Of a DNA stretch of 64,000 nucleotides, positions 34,686 to 45,365 are shown piece after piece. Both the position numbers and the translations under genes were made by a program. The first letter of the stretch is position 1, and every line of letters starts with the position of its first letter. Source of the DNA: Lactuca virosa (lineage: Eukaryota; Streptophyta; Magnoliopsida; Asterales; Asteraceae); assembly GCA_928212115.1 (NCBI GenBank), contig CAKMRJ010004445.1, positions 80,178,434-80,242,433 of the forward strand. Reading direction: 5' to 3'. The notes beneath the pieces were generated by a model, which did not search any database, was not told the origin of the DNA, and worked only from the letters and a program-made list of their open reading frames with translations.

Positions 34686-35343
34686 CTAGGAAGATTTTTT
34701 TGCATTTGCATCAATGTTTCTCCAAGGATTGAGAGCTTCTCGCATAGCTTGAGCTTCGGGTGAATTCTCCCAAGCCTTCTTTTCCGACTCAAGAACTATC
34801 ACTTTGTCAACTGTAAATAAATACATATCATCGAATATACCCTTTTATTGTCTTTTTTTTTATTCATATGAATATTTAATTCCCAACAAATGGTAGTTGA
34901 CTACATTTTTAATAGAATGTCTGATTAATTTTGTTACATACTACACATTCATTATAATAAGAATAAGATATACTATGATGGTGTATTAGACAAATCAATG
35001 AAAGAACATTGTTATATTAGAAAGTTTTTGAATTCCTATAAATTTAAACACTGAAAGCAAATCAATTTGACAAAATGAAAAAAAATCGTTTTACTAAACA
35101 GATAAGATAGATAATCAAAGGGCATTGTTCATAAGTTCTCTTTAACACAAAACACACAAAGACGAATCAATAATATATCATCATTGATTCAAACAGATGA
35201 ACTAAATAAGAGGAAAAATCAATCAAAATCCATAAGATGAAAAATGACTTACAAAAACCGATTTTGATCATGAAATACTCCATGGATCCTCCAATTGCAG
35301 CTGATACAACTGCAATCTTCACATACCAATCCAGGAACTTCAT
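34686..35343 (-). CDS. Conserved small plant membrane protein, two exons
   Basis: Exons 35343-35253 and 34810-34686 join at GT/AG sites (GTAAGT donor, TTTACAG acceptor) to give 216 bp (71 aa plus stop). Residues about 6-25 (YVKIAVVSAAIGGSMEYFMI) form a single hydrophobic segment after a short N-terminus. The rest is soluble, with VLESEKKAWENSPEAQAMRE and NPWRNI. I recall similar short proteins across flowering plants annotated as hypothetical; no function is known to me. The match between frame, splice sites and amphipathic layout makes a real gene likely. It lies between the two sHSP duplicates and is not itself duplicated in the window. An upstream untranslated exon near 35470-35690 is possible. 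Confidence 0.78.
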
Positions 35344-35963
35344 TGATTTACACTGGAAATTGTAAATATGTAAGAGCTTAATTAACTCAACACTGATTTA
35401 AATTTTAAACATTGGAAGCTTGTAAGAAACAGAGGGGCATCTTTTCCGATTTCTAGGTCGTGGTTAGTGCAGTTACCAAATAAGAAGGCTTCTTATCGTG
35501 ATGAAAACCTGAAACCGATTAAACGTGGGAGGAGAAACGATCGACTGTGTGGAACGTGGAGGAGGAGCCGAAAACGGTTGGCCGATTAACCGTAATTCTT
35601 GAGTTATTACGGTTGAGATTGAAAGAAGGGGGAGTTTAAAGGCTGTGAGATTTATTGGATGGTTTTCCACTCATCGTCATCAATAGTAAAAAGAATTTCA
35701 ACTTACCGTGTTCGATTCGGACAACCCTACCTTCCGTTTTATTTTACTGGCTATGATATGATTCCTAATTTGGTTTTCTAATTGAAGTTACATTGATGGT
35801 CTTTGAAATTTTGATCAATTTCTCTGCATCACCCCGTCTTCCATTTTCTTTTAGATTGTATTTTCCTGAATTTACAAACCCACCCTCCTCAAGTCTCAAA
35901 AACACCTTTGGATCATTTTAATCAATTTCATTTACAGTTTAGTTTAACACCTATCTATTAATG

Positions 35964-36291
35964 TGTTAGAGTCGAAGTGTTGTAATTAGTCGAAGTTTGT
36001 TTTAGTGTATTCGAACATTTTTGTAATCTATTTTACTAGGGCATTGTATTCGTAGCTTAACACTTAGTCTTTAGTATATTTTTTGTACGCTTTCCTCTCC
36101 TATAAATAGGAGTGCTTACTAGGGTCATAGTAAAAAAAAAAGTCTTTTACAGAATTACATCTTGTACTCTGTAAAACTTGAAAGCGTAATTGAGCTGAAA
36201 CAAGATCATATTTACATCCTGTGTCTAAATCTCACATCATTACTTGAATTCATACTCTGATTAATTCATTACTCGATTCTTTGTTTCTTCA
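35964..36291 (+). repeat. Copia 2 5' LTR
   Basis: 328 bp, TGTTAGAGTCGAAG to TTTCTTCA, TATAAATA box at 36101-36108, A-run near 36130. Confidence 0.95.
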
Positions 36292-36293
36292 AT

Positions 36294-36305
36294 TGGTATC
36301 AGAGC
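36294..36305 (+). promoter_or_regulatory. Primer binding site, initiator Met-tRNA type
   Basis: TGGTATCAGAGC two bases after the 5' LTR. Confidence 0.92.
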
Positions 36306-36547
36306 AGGAATCATATCTCTGATCTGATTTTCACGTTGTTCAAAAGGTTTTTGAATTAATTTTTGATTCAAAAGATTCCGCACTTTTTGAAAAGTGAAAA
36401 ATTGTCTAGATCTTAGTCTATGATTCGATTCTGCATTTGAATCATTGAATCGAGTGTTCTACTAGTGATTCTGATTTGAATCATATAGTTTGTTGTCAAA
36501 TTCTCAAAGTTTCTTAAAAAATTCTCAAGGATTTATTCCGTACATCA

Positions 36548-39500
36548 ATGGCGTCTTTCAATCTTAATTCCATGACTTTGTTTTCTCATCTTCTAGGATC
36601 ATCCACCAAAATTCCTATGTTAATTCCTGAGTATTACGATCAATGGGCTGATCGTATGCAGGATTATCTCAATGGATTGGATGAAGAACTGTGGAATTGC
36701 ATTTCTGGCAATCTCAATCCACCAATGAATGTTCAACCAATTGGATCATCTTCTGGAAGTTCCGAAGTTGAAAAATCAGTTTGATCGTCTGAAAAAGCTA
36801 GAGAAGAGATGTGTGAGAGAACTAAGAGGTGCTTTGCCTCCAGTTGTTTACAACTATGTGAGGAGTTGTACAACTGCAAAGGAAATCTGGAACAATCTCA
36901 AGGAGAAATTTCAGGGGAGTGAGAAGACAAAAGTTAACTCTGTGAAGCAATGCTTAGTGGAACTGAAGGACTTCAGACAGAAAGATGGTGAAACGATTGA
37001 AGTTTACTACGATCGTCTTAATGAATTAATTTATAGATGCAATCGATATGGAATCACCAGATCAGCCATGGAGTTCAATTTAATTTTTGTTATGGGTCTT
37101 CGTAAGGAGTGGCGTAGTGTGAGCATGATGGTTAAGAATCAACAGAGCTTTGATACGTCAACTTTGAATAACTTGTACAATCAGCTAAAGTCTCATGAAA
37201 GCGAAGTGAACGAAATTGCTGAAGAATCGAAGGCAAGTTTGGGAGGTCCACTAGCTTTGGTTTCGGAGATCTCTGAAAGGGAAGCTGAGAAAGATGTTTC
37301 GGATGAAGAAGAAGGGTTCATCATGAACTCAGATGATGAGGCAATTGCTTTCTATTCAAACAATCGTGTGAAAAAGTTCTTCAAAAAGCCTTTTAATCCG
37401 AAGGCAAAATCATCTGAGACAAAAGGGAATTTTGTGAGTAAAAGTGCTGGGGATGAGAAGAAAAAGGAAGAGAAGAAAGATACGAAATTTGTTGAAGGTA
37501 AAATAGAGAAGAAGTTAAAGGGAGATGTTGGGATTGACTGTCATTATTGCAACGGAGCTAATCATTTAGCTAATGATTGCATGCTGAGGAAGAAAGATGA
37601 GAAAAAGAATAAGACAAAGGATGAAGCGTATTATGTGGAAAAGTTGGAGGAGGTGCGTGCGAAGGCAAAGAATCTTTCGTTAGTTGCTCGTGGTGAACAA
37701 GAAGAAGATGGTACTTATCAAATTTGGTCATCTGGATCAGATGATGAGGAGATGCGAAATCCAACCCACAGAGCAATGTATGCAAAGATGGAAGAAGATT
37801 CAGATGAGGAGGAATACGAAGTTCATGGGAGATGCTTCGTATCAAAAGCTGCTGACAAATCTCCGATGACCACGAAGGTACGTAATATTCTTGAATCTTT
37901 TAATATTCCAATACATGCTTATAATTCTGAATTAGTATCTTTCGATGAAACTGTTACTTATTTTGATTCGATTGTGGTATCTGCTAGCAATGAGGCTAAG
38001 AAGCTGTCTATGCAGTTGCTAGAGACACAGAAGAAACTAGATTCGAAAATTACTAAGATAGATTGTTTGGAACTTCAAATAACTAATATCATGATAGATA
38101 GGGATAATTTGTCTAATGAAACGAAACTGTTGTTAGCCCAGAGGAATATTTACTGTAATTCGGCTAAAAGATTGTATGGGAAATTAACTGAACTTCATCA
38201 TTCATGCGAAATCAGTAAAGAACAACATAGAAAATTGCTGCCATTTTTAGCTTATGAAAGAGCTACGGTAGACAACATTTCGTATGACTGTGAAAAAGAA
38301 ATAGCTGATTTTAACAAAGTTCCGAATGATAAATATAGATATGGAATAGTTAAAGTTGATGAATGTCTTGATGCGAATGAATTAGTTGATATTGTGAATG
38401 ATACTTTGACTAAATCTGAACAAATTCAAATTTTGAAAAAGACTGAGAATTCAACGTCTGATTCTCAATCTACTTTTGCTGATATTGAAGATAATTCTGA
38501 TAATATTAGTGAAATCAGTGAGCTTGAAGATGTTGATTGTTCTCAGTTGTCTGTTGTTAATATTGCTTCAACATCTAAAGGGAAAGAAAAAGTTAAGGAT
38601 TTGATGGTTGAATATGAAACTGATATACCTCCAACTTCGAAAGTTTGTGAAATGAACTTCGTGGATCTCAAAGACAGCCAAACTGACGATAGTGATGATG
38701 AAGATGAAGAGAAAATTTCGAAAGAAAATGAATCTTCAAAGGAAGAAGAAATTCCTCGAATAGTTGTTGATCAAGTGTATGGTGATACACAAAAGTTCGA
38801 AAAAGTAATGAATGAAAAAGGTGAACATTATCTTGAAACGAATACAGTCGTTTATCCAAATTTCAAATGCACAGATGATGTCATTTTCCCAAATCAAGTT
38901 TTCATCACAACTGGAAATGTTGAGAAAATCAAACCAGAATTAAAGAAGTTGGTTGAGGAGGATAATTCAAAAACAACTGAAGAAGGTTTTTTCGCAAATC
39001 AAAGCATAGTTGAAAACAACTTAACAAAGAATTCGTATGTATTTCAACGTCAAAAACCACAAAGACAATGGGTTGAAAAATCAAAAATTGAAAAAGAGAA
39101 ATCAAAACTTGTTGAAAAAGAAAATGAAAAAGTTGTTAAACTAAATTCTAAGGAATTTAAAGATCAAATTGACAAATTTTCGAAGGAAAACAACATTTCG
39201 AAAAGACAAGCAAGAAAGAAAATATTTTGGCAAAATGTTGAGTCTCAAAAGATGTCTGAATCACAATCAAACAAAAATGTTTTCAAAGCTAAAAATTCCT
39301 ATTTTTCAATGAAAACTCAACATTCATCTCAATCAAATCATACAAAGTCTGAAGTGAATAAGCAACCAAAGTTTTCGAAAGTTTCTGAAACTAACAAATC
39401 AAGAGCATTTTCAAATAAACCTAATCCAAATCAAACATTTGTTCAACGACAAAATTTTAAATCAACAGGTGAATCATCATATGCTTATTCTTTTCTAACA

Positions 39501-39995
39501 AATCCCAAAGTTGATTTTGTTCCTCAAAAGCCAAATTTTCCTAATCATACGAAGAAAGAAACTATGAAAACGTCACCTGAAAAAGGAATAACTTCAAGAA
39601 AGAACATTGATCATTGGCTTGAAGGCAAAGGAAAGATGTATCAGTCGAATGCATATTCAAAGGAGCAAATTCATGAAGCATATGAAAAATATGTGAATAC
39701 TTCTTCGAACGGAAGTTCATCTTCTAAGGATTCGAACATCTCGGTCAAAGCTTGGAAACCAGTCTCAAAGGCAAAGAATGTTCATTTTCAAACTCAGAAT
39801 TCGAAGGGTAGTGTTAGTGCACATTCGAAACCATCAAACACTTATGTTTCGGTTCCTTTAGATGATGAAGTGAACTTAATTGATAGTCTCAAAACCAAAG
39901 TTTGTGATTGGGTTAAAAGTTCTTCATTACATTCGAAATTAAAATCTAATTTCCAAGGACCCAAAAAGCCTTGGGTACCTAAATTTTTCCACTGA
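36548..39995 (+). pseudogene. Copia 2 gag, one frameshift
   Basis: ATG at 36548 follows the TTCCGTACATCA context also used in copia 1. The N-terminus reads MASFNLNSMTLFSHLLG and includes EYYDQWADRMQDYL. A frameshift near 36765 joins to the long frame that runs to the TGA at 39993-39995. It contains the Gag helical domain (36800-37200), the CCHC knuckle CHYCNGANHLANDC (about 37540-37581), coiled-coil stretches near 37980-38200 and a long Ser/Lys/Asn-rich tail. At about 1150 residues it is large for a copia Gag. Apart from the shift it is intact. It would assemble the particle and bind RNA. Confidence 0.85.
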
Positions 39996-42900
39996 TTGCA
40001 GGTACTGAGTGACGAGCAATATGATAATAAGTGGTATATTGATAGTGGTTGCTCTCGTCACATGACTGGGAAGAAGGAGAATTTACGAGATTTTCGAAGT
40101 CTCAAAAATGCTGGAGTAGTAAAATTTGGGAACAATAAAAAATGTCAAGTCAAAGGATATGGGAAGATCACAAATGGACAATTCACAGTGAATCGTGTTG
40201 CATATGTTGAAGGTCTTCAACATAACTTGATAAGTGTTTCTCAACTTGTTGTGGGCACTGGCAATCAAGTTCTCTTTAACGAAAAAGGAAGTATTATTTC
40301 GAATGTCAACACAAACGAAGTGTTACTGAAATCCAAAAGGAAAGGTGACATGTTCACTCTGGACATCAATCCAATTATAGGGAAACCAGTTGTATGTCTT
40401 CTTTCGAAAGCCACATCTGATCTAAGCTGGCAATGGCATCGAAGACTTTCACATCTCAACTTTCGAAACATCAACAAACTGGTGGTACAAGATCTGGTAA
40501 GAGGTTTACCTGTACTTAAATTTGATAATGATTCTTTATGTGCAGCTTGTGAAGTTGGCAAGCAACATAAACAAGGTCATCCAATTACGATAGATTCGAA
40601 AATCATTGCACCTCTGGAGCTTTTACATATTGATTTGTGTGGTCCTTCGACTGTTTCAACTCTCAACAAGAAACGGTACATTTTAGTTATTGTTGATGAT
40701 TTTTCCAGATTTACGTGGGTTTATTTTCTCAGGCTTAAATCCGAAGTTGCACAAATCATGATTGACTTTATCAAAAAGATGGAAATAACGTTGAAGAAGA
40801 CTGTTCGAAAAATCAAGAGTGATCATGGAACTGAATTTAAGAACAATGTTCTTGATTCATTTTTAGTGGACAAAGGGATTTCGCATAATTTTTCATCTCC
40901 TTACACACCACAACAAAATGGTGTTGTAGAACGAAGGAATCGCTCACTATGCGAAGCAGCAAGAACCATGTTGGCATATGCGAATTTACCTCAATATCTT
41001 TGGGCTGAGGCAATATCCACTGCATGTTTTACTCAGAATAGATCTTTCATACACAGGCGTTTTAATATTACACCATACGAAATTCTGAATAATCGTAAAC
41101 CTAATGTGAAATTCTTTCATGTTTTCGGATGTAGGTGTTTTATTATGAATCTCAAGGATCATCTTTCGAAATTTCAAGCAAAAGCTGATGAAGGGATTTT
41201 TCTTGGATATTCGCACAATTCTGTAGCATATCGTGTGTTAAATAAGAGAACACGAAAAGTGGAAGAAACTTTTAATCTCACATTCGATGATTACTATGTT
41301 AAACAAAATAAACATAAATTTGCAAATCATCCAATTTTACAAGACACACAAGTTGAAACTGAATCTTTACAAATGGATGATATTGATTATGATTTGTTTT
41401 TTGGTATTTCAGATCATGCAATCGATGCTGAAATTCATGCTCCTGATAATCACATGTCAGAATGTACGAAGTTTACTGATGAATCGAAATCAACTCCTCA
41501 AGAAGGCGACAGTATGCAAAATAATTCAGTGGAGGGGGAGCACTTGGATTCAAATACTTTAAATGTTGAAGAACATTCTTTCGAGGGGGAGAAAGAAAGG
41601 TTGTATGCTGATGTTGAGGGGGAGCATAATGATGATGTTGATGATGCTTGTTCAATTGCAGGTTCAGAAAATGATGAAATGTACGAAGATGCACCTTTGG
41701 AATTTGATCCAGCATATCCACCAATGGAAAAATGGACAAGAGATCATCCGAAGGATCAAGTAATTGGGAATCCACAAGAGGGAGTTTTAACAAGAGCTCA
41801 AATTCGTGCAAAGAATGAGGTACTGAATACTCATCAAGAATTTTGCATGTTCAATGTTTTCATTTCTAAAATTGAACAAAAACAGTTAAGAATGCAATGG
41901 AACACTCAGATTGGGTTGTTGCAATGCAATCTGAATTGTCTGAATTCAAACGAAACAAGGTTTGGAGATTAATTCCTAAACCTGAAAATGTTTCGATTGT
42001 CGGGTTAAAATGGATTTTCAAAAATAAAACCGACAAAGATGGAAATATTGTTCGAAACAAAGCCAGACTTGTTGTTAAAGGATATTCACAACAAGAAGGA
42101 ATCGACTATGAAGAAACTTTTGCCCCTGTCGCAAGACTCGAGGCGGTTCGTATATTTCTGGCTTATGCAGCTCATAAGGACTTTGATGTTTATCAAATGG
42201 ACGTGAAATGTGCATTTTTAAATGGAGAGCTCGAAGAGACTGTTTATGTGGAACAACCCCCAGGTTTTATTAACGAAGAATATCCAAATCATGTTTATAT
42301 TTTAGATAAGGCAGTTTATGGTTTGAAACAAGCACCACGAGCATGGTATGCAACTCTTACATCATTTTTGAAACAATCTAAATTTAAACAAGGATCTGTT
42401 GATCCCACATTATTTCGAAAGAAAGTGGGGAATCATCTTATGCTTGTTCAAATTTATGTTGATGATATTATTTTTGGCTCAACTGACCCTGTCTTGTCTA
42501 GAGAATTCGAAGATTTGATGAAAAGTAAATTTGAAATGAGCATGATGGGAAAAATCAATAATTTTCTTGGATTGAATATTCGTCAAAACAGAAATGGAAT
42601 TTTCATCAATCAAGAAAAATACACGAAGAATCTGCTCGAAAAGTTTGGATTGACGAATAACACGAAGTTACGTGTTCCAATGGCAACAGGCATAAAGTTG
42701 ACACCGTCGTTAGATAAACCAGCCGTTGATATAACTCTTTATCGAAGCATGATTGGTTCATTACTTTATCTTACAGCAAGTAGACCTGATATCATGTTTT
42801 CTGTGTGTAATTGTGCCAGGTATCAGTCTAATCCACGAGAACCACATCTCACTGCTGTGAAGAACATATTTCGTTATCTTAAAGGAACAATTTCGTTAGG

Positions 42901-43422
42901 ATTGTGGTATCCTTCGAAAACTGGATTCTTCGTCCAAGCATATTCGGATGCAGACTTGGGTGGTTGTAATCTTGACCGAAAAAGCACGAGTGGTGGATGT
43001 CAATTTCTTGATGGCAAATGGTGAGCTGGCAGTCGAAAAAGCAAACATGCGTATCAATCTCAACAGCTGAAGCAGAATATGTGGCTGCTGCTGCTTGCAC
43101 TTCACAAATAATATGGATTCAAAGTCAATTACGTGATTATGCAATTAATATGAAAAAGATTCCATTATATTGTGATTCTCAAAGTGCAATAAGAATTTGT
43201 CATAATCCTGTGCAGCATTCGAAGACTAAACATATAGCTCTTCGTTATCATTTTATCAAGGATCACGTGGAAGATGGAAATATTGAAGTACATTTTGTGA
43301 AAACAACTGATCAGTTAGCTGATATTTTCACGAAGGCATTAGATGAAAAATCTTTTGTGCGAATTATAGAAGGACTTGAAATGATCGATGGAAATTCTGT
43401 TCCATGCGAAAAAGAAGAATGA
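39996..43422 (+). pseudogene. Copia 2 pol: protease, integrase, RT, RNase H; two frameshifts
   Basis: It follows gag directly after the TGA in the same frame. Protease: WYIDSGCSRHMTG (about 40032). Integrase: WHRRLSHLNF, CAACEVGKQHKQGH, catalytic D in HIDLCGPS and KSDHGTEF, E in GVVERRNRS. Linker: three GAGGGGGAG tracts encoding EGE repeats (41532-41624). RT: QMDVKCAFLNG (about 42195) and YVDDIIFGS (about 42457). RNase H: ISTAEAEY (43057) and DIFTKALDEKSF (about 43321). One-base frameshifts near 41880 (start of RT) and at 43018 (between RT and RNase H) break it. The catalytic motifs are preserved. The stop at 43420-43422 ends the frame. Confidence 0.9.
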
Positions 43423-45365
43423 TGGGTGACACAGAATAAATCAGAGGCGCTGAATAAAAGATAAAGCAAAATCATTCAGCATTCAGCGGTTACTGTTCAT
43501 GGTCAACGCTTCGACCGCTTCGAATTCGCACGTTTGTCACTTATTTTAAGTGTTGATTCAGCGGTTACTGTTCATAGTCAACGCTTCGACCGCTTCGAAT
43601 TCGTACATTTATTACTATAAAATTTCGTCTGTTTGCAAAAAGTTTTGTATTTTAAATTTTCGAAAATTCAAAAATCCAAAAAGATTTTCTTTTGTTTTGT
43701 CATTTCATTTTCGAAAAATAAAAAAAATAAAAAAAATATCCAAAAAGATTTTCTTTTGTTTTGTCATTTCATTTTCGAAAAATCAAAAATTCAAAAAGAT
43801 TTTTTTTTGTTTTGTTACTTCACTTTCGAAAATTCAAAACTCCAAAAAGATTTTAGATTGTTTTGTCATTATTTTCGAAAAATCAAAACAACAAAAATAT
43901 TTTGATTCTTACTTCTTTTTAGTATTTTGTTGCAGATTATCATGACGCTACAGAGGGGACTTAGCATGCAGAATTTGAGTCAGGTATTATTTTTTCGTAT
44001 GCAGTGATAAATTTTTCATCATTCGAACTAGTTAGGTTGTCCCTAGAAGCATGCTGCTGCATGTTGACCAAAGCCTCCATGACTCAATGTGTGTGTACGA
44101 AAGCCTTAATGAAATTATTCATACGAAAATTTCTTCCCAATCAGGCTTATATTCACATTAGTCTCTGAGCTACCTTACTCTTCTCAAAATGAGTTAAGAG
44201 TTTACTGTTTGGTCCAAAAATATAACAGAGGTACTTTTCGTGTCTTAAATCCATCTTTTTCATCAAAGTTCTTACACGATCACACACGAAGACATATGTC
44301 CGAGAGGTCTCTGATCAAAACAATCGAGACTTAGACATATCAAAAATCTGTGTTATGATCTGACATCATGAGACCGTGATGAAAGTGAAACCCAATTTTC
44401 ATACTCTTGTTAAGGAATTGACGGGGAACAATGTTCCAGATATTCACAAAACTTTTGTTTTTGTACCAAGATTCGAAACTCCAAATCATATTCATTTCGC
44501 ATGAGTGGTCTTGATCAAACATTCGAAGCCCACGATGTTTGTTACCCATCAAGATTCAACATATAAATTTTTTCTTAAGTATGATTTTAGTGTGAGTTTT
44601 ATTCGAATGTCCTAGTCATTTTAAAATTTATCAAAGCCAACTTGTCACTGACTACACTGGTCAAACAAGTAATTTCTGTTACAATTCCTCACCTTATGTT
44701 AAGGCTGATATGTAACGAAATTTTTAAGCCTCCTATGTAGCCTTACAAAAGAAGCCCTTCGAAACTTCTCTACAAGTTTTCGATTGTAATTCACGGGAAA
44801 CCACACAAGCAATTGATCATTTCTCTTAATGATTAATGAAGTAATCTTTTCCCGGGATTTAATCTGCTTTTGTGTTAATGGTTTGACATCACATTATCCC
44901 ATATTTTTCTTATATTTGTTTCCCGACTATATTTTTTGGAACACTGCACTCACGAAATCCTTGAGGTTCTGAGTAATACCAACTCAGGCTGATGATTTCG
45001 AACATCTGGCATATGACTTTGCTTTTTATCCCAAAAGTGAAAGAGCCCTGCCTCCATTCGAAGGGTTCTAACGGTTACAAATCATCTTGGGGATAACAAT
45101 ACAGGCTGTCTACATATGACGTATTGTATTCTGTCCGGTTCTCAAGGAGATGTGACAGTTACTTTTTGACGCATGGCTACCTTTCCGCAGTAATGGTCCG
45201 ATTTTCAAGGTGCCACGTCGGATATCATTAAATGCACATCCCGCTTCAAATTCAAACTTCAGGGTTACATATAAAAGGGGATTCAAGGGTTCATTATCAG
45301 TTTACGCATTCCAAAAGCAAAAATTCTCTAAATTCTCTGATCTTTCAAATTCTCAAACCCTAACA
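43423..45365 (+). other. Copia 2 pol-ORF3 linker with repeats
   Basis: Non-coding. A ~76-bp direct repeat (ATTCAGCGGTTACTGTTCAT ...) occurs at about 43481 and 43557. Four ~60-bp TTTTCGAAAA...TCCAAAAAGATTTTC repeats lie at 43658-43900. 44037-45365 is conserved with copia 1. A TATAAAAGGGG sequence near 45269-45280, 90 bp before the ORF3 ATG, resembles a promoter box; copia 1 has TATAAAAAGGG at the same relative place. Confidence 0.75.

Noticed and set aside
44411..44430. Organellar 16S rRNA insertion
   Set aside because: Only about 15 bases match and the flanks do not, so an inserted rRNA gene fragment is not supported. The motif is kept only as a minor curiosity.
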